Shown one piece after another: positions 1-5,512 of a DNA stretch of 5,579 nucleotides; within the stretch, counting starts at the first letter, position 1; each line of letters begins with the position of its first letter. The notes below the pieces were generated by a model. The model did not search any database and was not told the DNA's origin. It saw only the letters and a list, made by a program, of their open reading frames with translations. Origin of the DNA: Sulfuricurvum sp. (lineage in GTDB: Bacteria; Campylobacterota; Campylobacteria; Campylobacterales; Sulfurimonadaceae); assembly GCA_014764075.1 (NCBI GenBank), contig JACXUE010000087.1, forward strand, positions 1 through 5,579, given 5' to 3'. The position numbers and the translations under genes are program-made.

Positions 1-25
1 AGATGATCGATAATATCGATCATCT
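1..25. repeat. 25-base inverted repeat inside the methyltransferase 3' region
   Basis: Two perfect 11-base arms (AGATGATCGAT at 1-11 and ATCGATCATCT at 15-25) surround a 3-base centre, AAT. The repeat lies in the coding sequence of the truncated methyltransferase, where it encodes the residues EMIDIIDH near the end of what is visible. It may extend beyond the window edge. It has no adjacent T-run within the window. It could be a protein-binding dyad, a transcript hairpin, or a by-product of local GATCGAT-rich codon use. Confidence 0.5.
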
Positions 26-704
26 CTCCATCATATCGGGATTCAATCTCCTTAATTCCTTCGTCAATCTCTTGGTCGCTAAACACTCCCAAATCGGACA
101 TAAAACGGTGCCGAAGCATCTCGTACCAGCTCTTTTTGTTGAGGGCAAAGGTGTGGCTTCTGTGAGAAGTATGTATGTCGAATCCGGATTTCAAGAGTTC
201 GGTTTCGATAATTTCGTGCGGCGGCTGGTTTCGGGCGAACGCCTCTCTTGCCGCATCGAACAATGGAAAAGAGATTTGTTGCGGGCGGGTGATAACGAGG
301 AGTTTTCCCCCATAAGGGAGGGAGTTATAGGCGTTGAGCCAAAACGTTTCTCGATCGGTGATGTGGTGGATCACCTCTTTGAGGAGCATTTTGGTAAAAG
401 GGATGTTTTGCTTCAAAAACCCGTGAGCATCGGTGCAGACAGTGGTGATGTTGGAAAATTTGGAGGCTTCGTCGCACATCGGCGCAGAGGGCTCGATACA
501 ATAGGCGCGTCCAAAGGCTCCCTCGTTGTGAAGGCGTGCCGTAAAACTGCCGGTCCCTCCGCCGATATCGGCGAGAATATCATCGGGAGTGAATTTGAGG
601 TCGTTGAGTATATGGGAGATGACGAAATCTTTATAATCGTCGGAGAAATACCAAATGCGGTTGAAATGTTCGGCAATGGAGTCAAAATGGTTGGACGTGT
701 TCAT
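1..704 (-). CDS. Class I SAM-dependent methyltransferase, 3' end outside the window
   Basis: The minus strand is open from the ATG at 704-702 to the window edge, giving 234 residues without a stop. Glycine-rich motif I (ADIGGGTG, residues 45-52) is the classic SAM-binding loop of the Rossmann-type fold. An acidic residue at the end of the next strand (CIEPSAPM, E71) would bind the ribose hydroxyls. LLKEVIHHITD (107-117) and YGGKLLVITRP (131-141) fit the later core strands of the Methyltransf_11/25 type. An in-frame TAA six codons upstream makes ATG 704 the first possible ATG; the Shine-Dalgarno is weak (CGGAA about 8 bases upstream). There is no signal peptide or membrane segment, so it should be cytoplasmic. 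The substrate cannot be read from the sequence, and small-molecule substrates are as likely as any. The C-terminus is cut by the window edge; at 234 residues already, little is probably missing. The long plus-strand ORF opposite it is a shadow. Confidence 0.85.
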   Translation of the reverse strand, partial: MNTSNHFDSIAEHFNRIWYFSDDYKDFVISHILNDLKFTPDDILADIGGGTGSFTARLHNEGAFGRAYCIEPSAPMCDEASKFSNITTVCTDAHGFLKQNIPFTKMLLKEVIHHITDRETFWLNAYNSLPYGGKLLVITRPQQISFPLFDAAREAFARNQPPHEIIETELLKSGFDIHTSHRSHTFALNKKSWYEMLRHRFMSDLGVFSDQEIDEGIKEIESRYDGEMIDIIDH

Positions 705-880
705 CGGTGTATTTTCCGTTTAGATCGATTTTAAGGGTAATGTTGCGTCCTAATCATATCGTAGTTAAGGACAATAATGGTAGATACGGCTTCGTTAAAG
801 TAAACTCCGATCGTCACTCCAATCTCATGCGCCCCCCTACGTCGAGGATTTCGATTTTTCGATCAAACCGCATAAACTCT
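705..880. other. Non-coding spacer upstream of the methyltransferase
   Basis: No ORF here has a credible start, ribosome binding site or protein-like composition; the short plus-strand ORFs in the area begin without a Shine-Dalgarno and resemble no family I know. On the minus strand it serves as the 5' region of the methyltransferase. The remainder of the gap is the inverted-repeat element at 881-1037. Confidence 0.5.
753..758 (-). promoter_or_regulatory. Candidate -10 box for the methyltransferase
   Basis: Read on the minus strand this is TATGAT, a 5/6 match to TATAAT, which would start transcription roughly 40 bases before the ATG. There is no recognisable -35 hexamer at 16-18 bases. Sigma-70 promoters in Campylobacterota often lack a conserved -35, so this is possible but weak. 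Confidence 0.25.
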
Positions 881-888
881 GTTAAGAT
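881..888. repeat. Left copy of flanking 8-base direct repeat
   Basis: GTTAAGAT lies just outside the inverted-repeat cluster and is repeated exactly at 1030-1037 in the same orientation. The spacing to the terminal inverted repeat is 6 bases here and 5 on the other side. This is the layout expected of a target-site duplication, although the exact ends of the element cannot be fixed from one copy. Confidence 0.45.
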
Positions 889-1029
889 CTAATGTTACGC
901 ACTTTGCGAGCAAAGCCCGCAAAGTGGCAGGGACAAATGTCCCTACAACCCCCTAAAGCTTGCCATATCTTTCGGATATGGCAGAAAACTGCCCTTTTTG
1001 CCCTTGATTTCATCAAGTGCGTAAGGTCA
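889..1029. mobile_element. MITE-like or REP-like multi-hairpin element
   Basis: This 141-base non-coding block is built almost entirely of inverted repeats. The outermost is a perfect 10-base pair, TTACGCACTT (895-904) with AAGTGCGTAA (1015-1024). Inside are CTTTGCG/CGCAAAG (902-908/918-924), AGGGAC/GTCCCT around AAAT (929-944), GCCATATC/GATATGGC around TTTCG (962-982) and CTTGAT/ATCAAG around TTC (1003-1017). With the outer stem taken as 895-901/1018-1024, all five helices form without conflict, and the first and last inner hairpins stack flush against the outer stem. The minus strand reads GTAG directly before the GGACATTTGTCC palindrome, which recalls the GTAG head of REP sequences mobilised by RAYT (Y1 REP-associated) transposases. 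No transposase lies in the window. It sits 9 bases past the kinase stop codon. Alternatives are a structured non-coding RNA or a plain repeat. Confidence 0.5.
980..999 (+). terminator. Terminator-like hairpin on the plus strand inside the element
   Basis: GGCAG AAAA CTGCC (980-993) is followed by C and five T residues (995-999). It looks like a short Rho-independent terminator, but no plus-strand gene lies upstream in the window, and the hairpin overlaps the alternative GCCATATC/GATATGGC stem by three bases, so the two cannot form together. On the minus strand, the direction of the neighbouring genes, there is no matching T-tract. Confidence 0.3.
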
Positions 1030-1037
1030 GTTAAGAT
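1030..1037. repeat. Right copy of flanking 8-base direct repeat
   Basis: An exact GTTAAGAT copy of 881-888, ending one base before the TAA stop (minus strand, 1041-1039) of the histidine kinase. If it is a target-site duplication, the element inserted directly behind the kinase gene without damaging it. Confidence 0.45.
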
Positions 1038-1038
1038 T

Positions 1039-2124
1039 TTAATTTTCAAAAATAGGGATCGTGATACGAAAATGAGCCCCTTCTTTGGAATCTAAAAGAT
1101 CTATGGTTCCATGCAGATATTCAGCGATTATTTTTTTCGCAAAATAGAGCCCATACCCGTGACCGGACGAGGCTTTGGATGATGTACCGACGCGGAAGAG
1201 TTTTTCGATTATATCAGCGCTGACGCCATCTCCGTTGTCCCTAAAATCGATCGCAATTTGATGGGTATCGCATGTACCGGAGATGTGAATTGTTTTTTCG
1301 CTTTGATCACACGCTTGCAGTGCGTCGATCGCATTTTCGATCAGTATGATAAAAATGTGTAGTAGATTGCTGTTATGAGGGGAAAACATACAGCTATCGG
1401 CGATATCTTGATGAATAACGATGCGTTCGGAACGAATTCTATGGTGAAGCAATGCAATTGCCTGTTCTATTGATGTGTGTATTGTTGTAAGTGTTTCGTC
1501 GTCGTTGCAAAAAGCGTATAGCTTATCTATCGATCCGGAGAGTTGTTCGATAAGTGATTCGCACCGATCGAATGTCTCTTCGCTCTTTGGATTGGATTCC
1601 GTTCGAAGACGCAATAAATACGTGTTGAGGGTGTGCAAAGGGGCTCTCCACTCATGAGCTATCATTCCGATCATATCCCCTAATTGCGCCATTTTGGAGT
1701 GTTCAAGCATCAACTTTTCATAAAACATTTTCTCTTCTTCGAGCCGTTTGCGTTCGGTGATATCGGTAGTGGTGATGGTAACCCCTGTAATGATCCGATC
1801 GTCGTTGTATACCGGACGGTATTGTACGATCAGATAAGCTCGTGAAGCGGTTGAAAAATCAAACCATGCTTCATAAACGATCTCCTCTCCCAAAAGGGCA
1901 CGATCGATATAAGGCTTGACCACTTCGTAAAAAGGTTTCTCCCCTATCACGTCCCATACTTTTTTGCCGATGATTTGATTGGCGGTGGTGTTAAACGTTG
2001 TGAGATAGGCGTCGTTGACGACACGATAGACATACTCGGTATCGACAAAGGAGAGTTTGTCATGGGTTTGGTTGATCAGATTGATCAAATCGTCTTTATC
2101 TAGGAGTTCTTTGATCCGTTTCAT
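1039..2124 (-). CDS. Cytoplasmic PAS-domain sensor histidine kinase
   Basis: This 361-residue protein has an N-terminal PAS domain with PAC tail (about 12-125, ending TTTDITERKRLEEE), a short coiled linker, a HisKA-like dimerisation helix and a C-terminal HATPase_c domain. The H-box is MIAHEWRAPLHTL with phospho-acceptor H157. The N-box is LIENAIDAL (N264), the G1 box DNGDG (296-300) and the G2 box GHGYGL (321-326), so it should be an active ATP-dependent autokinase. No hydrophobic segment is long enough to cross a membrane, so it senses an intracellular cue, ligand unknown. The ATG at 2124 overlaps the response regulator stop by 4 bases (ATGA). A Shine-Dalgarno is poor (AGGA about 12 bases upstream), so translational coupling is likely. 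The phosphorylation partner is almost certainly the regulator upstream in the same operon. The H-box resembles the HQWRQPL type frequent in Campylobacterota, with E for the first Q and A for the second. Confidence 0.92.
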   Translation of the reverse strand: MKRIKELLDKDDLINLINQTHDKLSFVDTEYVYRVVNDAYLTTFNTTANQIIGKKVWDVIGEKPFYEVVKPYIDRALLGEEIVYEAWFDFSTASRAYLIVQYRPVYNDDRIITGVTITTTDITERKRLEEEKMFYEKLMLEHSKMAQLGDMIGMIAHEWRAPLHTLNTYLLRLRTESNPKSEETFDRCESLIEQLSGSIDKLYAFCNDDETLTTIHTSIEQAIALLHHRIRSERIVIHQDIADSCMFSPHNSNLLHIFIILIENAIDALQACDQSEKTIHISGTCDTHQIAIDFRDNGDGVSADIIEKLFRVGTSSKASSGHGYGLYFAKKIIAEYLHGTIDLLDSKEGAHFRITIPIFEN

Positions 2125-2783
2125 GGCAAGAAGTATCCTACTTTTGGAATCGATATGATGGTGATGCCAAGTTTTTTGCGCAGATGGCTGATGAGAATCT
2201 TGATGGCGTTTGGAGTTGTCTCTTGGGTATCACACAGAGCATACTCGATCATTGTGTAGCTTACCGCATCGCCTCTATGCTCGATCAACAACTCTAACAA
2301 TGAGATCTCTCGATTTGCCAATGACACCCTGACTCCCCCTTTGGTAGCGGTTTTGGAGAGAAAATCATAGGTGGTGTTGGGGGCTAGGCTGCAGAGCTGA
2401 CGATGTAGATTTTGTCGATGAGCTCCGATTTTTTGATAAAGGGAGTTGAGCTTTTGGAGAGTGATCGGTTTGAGAATATAAGCATCGAGCTTGAGTGAAA
2501 CCGCACGCATGAGGCGATGTTGATCGGAATGCGCGCTCAACACCGCTATAAAGCACTCTTCATCGATTGTGCGTATTTTTTGGATGAGTTCCAATCCATC
2601 CGAATGAGGCATCTGAATATCGCTGAGAATGATATCGGGCCGATGGTTCCGATAAAGTCTCCAGCCCTCATGGCCATCGTATGCACTAAGAACATTGGAA
2701 AAGTGTTTTGAGAGGAGATGAACAAGGTTGTGATGACTCTCTTGATCGTCTTCGATAAGTAAAACCGTCCGTTTCAAATCCAT
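2121..2783 (-). CDS. OmpR/PhoB-family response regulator
   Basis: This 220-residue protein has an N-terminal receiver domain (about 5-120) and a C-terminal winged-helix DNA-binding domain (about 145-220). The receiver has the acidic pocket E11, D12, D13, the phospho-acceptor D55 in LSDIQMP, the switch serine S83 and the invariant lysine K105 in LKP. The C-terminal part shows the Trans_Reg_C pattern, with NREISLLELLIEH early, the recognition-helix region NAIKILISHLRKKLG (192-206) and the terminal wing hairpin ending KVGYFLP. It should bind DNA once phosphorylated by the kinase that follows it. It is first in the operon, and its stop overlaps the kinase start by 4 bases. ATG 2783 gives a full-length receiver; the Shine-Dalgarno is weak (ACTGG directly before the ATG). 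Target genes are not known; the divergent taxis genes next door are an obvious candidate by position only. Confidence 0.92.
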   Translation of the reverse strand: MDLKRTVLLIEDDQESHHNLVHLLSKHFSNVLSAYDGHEGWRLYRNHRPDIILSDIQMPHSDGLELIQKIRTIDEECFIAVLSAHSDQHRLMRAVSLKLDAYILKPITLQKLNSLYQKIGAHRQNLHRQLCSLAPNTTYDFLSKTATKGGVRVSLANREISLLELLIEHRGDAVSYTMIEYALCDTQETTPNAIKILISHLRKKLGITIISIPKVGYFLP

Positions 2784-2806
2784 CCAGTATTCTTTTTTTA
2801 TTTTCT

Positions 2807-2812
2807 TTTATA
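2807..2812 (-). promoter_or_regulatory. Candidate -10 box for the regulator-kinase operon
   Basis: On the minus strand this reads TATAAA, inside the 10-base palindrome TTTTATAAAA (2806-2815). Transcription would begin around 2800, giving a leader of under 20 bases. There is no good -35. The surrounding sequence is extremely AT-rich, so a chance match is easy. Confidence 0.3.
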
Positions 2813-2860
2813 AAAAGTGTATTTTAAGTTTAAAGAAACCATTTAGACATACTTTTTTCC

Positions 2861-2866
2861 TATAAT
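2861..2866 (+). promoter_or_regulatory. Sigma-70 -10 box for the PAS-receptor operon
   Basis: A perfect TATAAT preceded by a T-run (TTTTTTCC), about 32 bases before the ATG, which puts the transcription start near 2873. There is no recognisable -35 at the usual spacing. A strong -10 with T-rich upstream sequence and no -35 matches the housekeeping promoter type described for Campylobacter and Helicobacter. Confidence 0.6.
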
Positions 2867-2885
2867 GTTCCAATAGACCAGTTTT

Positions 2886-2890
2886 AGGAG
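2886..2890 (+). promoter_or_regulatory. Ribosome binding site fixing the PAS protein start
   Basis: AGGAG lies 8 bases before the ATG at 2899. A TTG codon sits directly in front of that ATG (2896-2898) in the same frame and could add one residue, but the spacing and codon choice favour ATG 2899. Confidence 0.65.
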
Positions 2891-2898
2891 CTTTTTTG

Positions 2899-3381
2899 AT
2901 GCAAGAGCTGACGTTTTCAGAACATGAACTGATTATATCAAAAACAGACATTCATGGCAAAATTACATACGGTAACGAACTTTTCCTAAAGCTTGCAGGA
3001 TTTGAAGAGAGTGAACTTCTTGGTGCACCTCATAACATCGTTCGCCATCCTGACATGCCGAAGCTTATTTTTAAACTCCTATGGGAAACGATTCGCGGCG
3101 GTCGAGAGATTCATGCCTATGTGCTCAATCGTTCAAAAAATAGCGATTATTACTGGGTATTTGCCAATGTCACCCCTTCTTATGACGCAGATGGGCGTAT
3201 CGAAGGGTATTTTTCCTACCGCAAGAAACCCTCATCCCAAGCATTGGCCAAAATTCGTCCTCTCTATCGGCAGTTATTGGATGCTGAGAGGATGGGGGGA
3301 GTTGCCGCATCAGAAAAAATACTGAACGAATTATTGCAACCTTACGGAGGTCGTTATGACAAATTTATCTTATCTTTCTAA
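2899..3381 (+). CDS. Aer/CetB-like single PAS-domain signalling protein
   Basis: This 160-residue soluble protein consists of one PAS domain (about 8-110) and a helical tail. The motif HNIVRHPDMP (45-54) followed by LLWETIRGG and NRSKNSDYYWVFANVTP (77-93) is the signature of the FAD-binding PAS of E. coli Aer and the CetB proteins of Campylobacter. R49, H50 and D52 correspond to residues important for FAD binding in Aer. At the position where Aer has the Trp of its PWxG segment, this protein has I71, so flavin binding is not assured. It has no HAMP, membrane or signalling domain and must work through a partner, most likely the receptor whose gene overlaps its last 26 bases. The predicted role is to sense redox or energy state in the cytoplasm and pass it to that receptor, as CetB does with CetA. 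It has its own promoter and a good ribosome binding site. Confident on PAS type, moderate on flavin. Confidence 0.88.
   Translation: MQELTFSEHELIISKTDIHGKITYGNELFLKLAGFEESELLGAPHNIVRHPDMPKLIFKLLWETIRGGREIHAYVLNRSKNSDYYWVFANVTPSYDADGRIEGYFSYRKKPSSQALAKIRPLYRQLLDAERMGGVAASEKILNELLQPYGGRYDKFILSF
3346..3350 (+). promoter_or_regulatory. Ribosome binding site of the chemoreceptor inside the PAS gene
   Basis: GGAGG lies 5 bases before the ATG at 3356, within the last codons of the PAS gene. It supports the overlapping start and suggests coupled translation of the two partners. Confidence 0.7.
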
Positions 3382-4786
3382 CATTTATAGAGCGGGACTT
3401 GTATTTATAGGGATTTTTGTTGCCGAGAATCTCTTTGAATTGATCACTCAAGGTATTGATATCTATAAAATTGTTTTAATCTCGATATATTTGGGATTAG
3501 GTTTGTATTTAAATCGTCAGATCAATGGATTGAGAACACATATCGACAAAGCGTTGAAAGTTCTTGAAGATGCGGCAAAAGGCAAATTTGAATCCCGTGC
3601 AACGCATATCGAGGAAAAAGGGGAAGCCGGGCGGTTATGTCATGGGGTGAATAATCTGATTGATCAGTTAGAAACCTTTATACGTGAGATGAGAGCGAGC
3701 GTCGATTACACCAGCAAAAACGAATTTTTTCGCAAATTTAATACAATGGGGCTCAATCCGGCGCTACGATTTGTGGGGGAAAAAATTAACGAGAGTATCG
3801 ATTCGATGCAGCAAAATTATTATAATCAACTCCGAGCAGAGCTTAATTCCGATTTGACAACGATCAATAAAAACAACGAACAGCTTGCCGAATTGCAAAA
3901 AAGCTTTGTAAATAACATGACGAAACTCGAAGAGATTTCAGCGAATGTCAAATCAGCCGCACAAATGTCAGTTGAGCGTTCGCGTGAGGCATCGAGCGTT
4001 AGGGATAAACTTGAAGGATTGAATGTTCTCATCGATCAAAACGCAAGCTCTACGGTGATCCTTGAAGAACGTTCGCGCGAGATCACGTCGATGGTCGATA
4101 TGATTAGTGACATTTCGGATCAAACGAATCTTTTGGCACTTAACGCCGCTATTGAAGCGGCGCGGGCAGGGGAACACGGAAGAGGGTTCGCGGTCGTTGC
4201 CGATGAAGTGCGTAAGCTGGCAGAGAGAACTCAAAAAGCGACGGAAGAGATCCGAATGATGGTGCAGGTATTGCAACAAGAGAGTGCGAATAACGCTGCG
4301 AACTCTTTGGAGATGAAAGAGGTGGTTGATGAATTCACCGCTTTGATAGGAAGATTTAGAGAGAGTATGAACGGACTTTTGCAGATGACGGAGAATATCG
4401 ACCAAGAGGTTTCCGTCATACAAGATCGTATTTTTATCAATCTTATTATGATCGACCATATTGTTTTTAAAACGAATGCCTATACATCGATAAATCTCGG
4501 GCGTAAAATAGGTGAATTTGGCAGTCATCACCATTGCCGTTTAGGAAAATGGTATAGCACCGACGGTAAAAACCGATTCGGTCATCTTGAAAATTTCAAA
4601 AAGATGGATAAACCTCATGCAATCGTTCATGATAATATAGTGGAAGCAATGAAATGCCTTGAGGGTGAAGATACTTGCGTAGCTAACCGAGAGATAATCT
4701 TGAAAGATTTTCAAGAGATGGAAAAAGCGAGTAGCGAGTTGTTTAAATTTGCCGAAGCTATTGTAGATGAAAATCAAAAAAAATAG
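3356..4786 (+). CDS. Methyl-accepting chemotaxis protein with C-terminal CZB zinc-binding domain
   Basis: This 476-residue chemoreceptor has two membrane helices close together (about 11-30 and 35-52) with only a few residues between, so it has no periplasmic ligand domain. HAMP-like helices follow (about 55-155), including the SVDYTSKNEFFRKF segment seen in many Campylobacterota receptors. The coiled-coil signalling domain spans about 160-355, with the conserved hairpin tip DQTNLLALNAAIEAARAGE (255-273) and GRGFAVVADEVRKLAERT (275-292) that contacts CheA and CheW. The C-terminus is a CZB domain (about 360-470). The expected Cys/His3 zinc site is H368, C394 in HCRLGKWY, H421 and H425 in HAIVH. 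CZB domains bind zinc and in some receptors, such as H. pylori TlpD, respond to hypochlorous acid. Without an outside domain, input should come from the overlapping PAS protein and the CZB. There is no CheR/CheB-tethering pentapeptide at the C-terminus, which ends DENQKK. Confidence 0.93.
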   Translation: MTNLSYLSNIYRAGLVFIGIFVAENLFELITQGIDIYKIVLISIYLGLGLYLNRQINGLRTHIDKALKVLEDAAKGKFESRATHIEEKGEAGRLCHGVNNLIDQLETFIREMRASVDYTSKNEFFRKFNTMGLNPALRFVGEKINESIDSMQQNYYNQLRAELNSDLTTINKNNEQLAELQKSFVNNMTKLEEISANVKSAAQMSVERSREASSVRDKLEGLNVLIDQNASSTVILEERSREITSMVDMISDISDQTNLLALNAAIEAARAGEHGRGFAVVADEVRKLAERTQKATEEIRMMVQVLQQESANNAANSLEMKEVVDEFTALIGRFRESMNGLLQMTENIDQEVSVIQDRIFINLIMIDHIVFKTNAYTSINLGRKIGEFGSHHHCRLGKWYSTDGKNRFGHLENFKKMDKPHAIVHDNIVEAMKCLEGEDTCVANREIILKDFQEMEKASSELFKFAEAIVDENQKK

Positions 4787-4787
4787 C

Positions 4788-4898
4788 ATGCTCGATGTGC
4801 ATGAGCAACATATTCTAATCACCGTTGTTGCATTCAATCGATGGAAGATCGAAACATTGAAGCAAAGAGGTATTGAACAACAATACTCAGCAGCTTAA
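4788..4898 (+). CDS. Doubtful 36-codon ORF after the chemoreceptor
   Basis: An ATG one base after the receptor stop (TAG C ATG) opens 36 codons ending in TAA, with product MLDVHEQHILITVVAFNRWK followed by 16 more residues ending YSAA. The composition is protein-like (NRWKIETLKQRGIE), but there is no Shine-Dalgarno and I recognise no family. It could be translated by reinitiation, be the remnant of a longer gene, or be chance. I lean towards chance or remnant. Confidence 0.18.
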   Translation: MLDVHEQHILITVVAFNRWKIETLKQRGIEQQYSAA

Positions 4899-4901
4899 AA
4901 T
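4873..4901 (+). promoter_or_regulatory. cheB: Candidate sigma-70 promoter for cheB
   Basis: TTGAAC (4873-4878) and TAAAAT (4896-4901) are separated by exactly 17 bases, with 4/6 and 5/6 matches to consensus. Transcription would begin near 4908, some 40 bases before the cheB start. No terminator was seen between the receptor and cheB, so read-through from the receptor operon is also possible. Confidence 0.35.
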
Positions 4902-4903
4902 AT

Positions 4904-4921
4904 CGTTGCATCAATGCGACG
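4904..4921 (+). other. Hairpin in the cheB leader
   Basis: CGTTGCA and TGCGACG pair around the loop TCAA, seven pairs including one G-U. It has no following T-run, so it is not a Rho-independent terminator. It lies at the predicted 5' end of a cheB transcript and could affect stability or be a chance stem. Confidence 0.3.
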
Positions 4922-4948
4922 TAATGCGATCGTGAAACGAGGGGTACG

Positions 4949-5512
4949 GTGAGACTCATTCTTATTGGTTCCTCCACCGGAGGACCGGGGCATCTCGATA
5001 GAATTCTCAAAGGGTTGCAACAAAATTTTGAGGGTACAATTGTGATCGCTCAGCATATGAGCCCCCATTTTATCGACAGTTTCGCCCGACAAATTGGGAC
5101 GATTTCTCCTTTGGAGGTTCATGTGGTTCGTGATGGGATGACTCTTCATCCCTCAAAGCTCTATGTATGCAGTGGGGAGTGCCGCATCGTGGAAAATCGC
5201 GCTCATCTCGTTTTCAGCCGCCAAGAATCGAAAGTGAGTCTTTATACGCCCGATATTAATGCCCTCTTTAGCTCTGCGGCAAAACTCTCCCCCGTACTCA
5301 AACGTTTCGGGGTGATTTTGACGGGGATCGGAGAGGACGGTGCCAAAGGGGCATCCGAACTTTTCCGTTCCGGCGGAAAATGTATGTTCGAGAGCGAGGA
5401 GAGCGCGATCGTCTATGGGATGCCCAGACGAGCGTTAGAGCTTACCCCAGAGGCGGATACGGGGACGATCGAAGAGATTGCATCGGCAATTCAGCGGTTT
5501 GGGGGAGTGTGA
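4949..5512 (+). CDS. cheB: CheB-type receptor methylesterase/glutamine deamidase without receiver domain
   Basis: This 187-residue protein is the catalytic CheB_methylest domain only; the N-terminal receiver found in enteric CheB (about 350 residues) is absent. The catalytic triad is visible: S9 in GSSTGG, H36 in IAQHM and D130 in LTGIGEDGAKG. It should hydrolyse methyl-glutamate esters, and deamidate some glutamines, on the cytoplasmic helices of chemoreceptors, reversing CheR. A receiver-less CheB is known from Campylobacter jejuni, so this is a lineage trait and not a truncation. The start is the GTG at 4949: an in-frame TAA lies nine codons upstream, no other start codon intervenes, and GAGGGG ends 4 bases before it. 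Its stop overlaps the next ATG by one base (TGATG). Because phosphorylation of a receiver cannot control it, activity must be set some other way or be constitutive. Confidence 0.93.
   Translation: MRLILIGSSTGGPGHLDRILKGLQQNFEGTIVIAQHMSPHFIDSFARQIGTISPLEVHVVRDGMTLHPSKLYVCSGECRIVENRAHLVFSRQESKVSLYTPDINALFSSAAKLSPVLKRFGVILTGIGEDGAKGASELFRSGGKCMFESEESAIVYGMPRRALELTPEADTGTIEEIASAIQRFGGV

Noticed and set aside
3..734. Open 243-codon plus-strand frame
   Set aside because: It lies exactly antisense, codon-aligned, to the minus-strand methyltransferase, which shows a clear SAM motif I. The plus product matches nothing I recognise.
895..1024. Integron attC site
   Set aside because: The folded layout and terminal inverted repeat suggested attC, but the terminal sequences do not fit the RYYYAAC/GTTRRRY core sites and no integrase or cassette array is present.
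2071..2092. TTGATCA direct repeat
   Set aside because: It encodes the repeated LIN-LIN residues in the kinase N-terminus and is explained by coding.
3968..4534. Open 188-codon minus-strand frame
   Set aside because: It lies inside the chemoreceptor gene, opposite its most conserved hairpin-tip region. The codon bias of the real gene explains the openness, and the product is rich in unlikely residue runs.
4787..4825. Minus-strand terminator formed by CATGC/GCATG followed by a T-run
   Set aside because: The T-run is just the complement of the terminal lysine codons of the receptor, the stem is only 5 pairs, and no minus-strand gene lies upstream to need it.
4949..5512. CheB as a truncated pseudogene
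   Set aside because: The catalytic domain is complete with Ser, His and Asp, it has its own start and Shine-Dalgarno, and receiver-less CheB is normal in Campylobacter.
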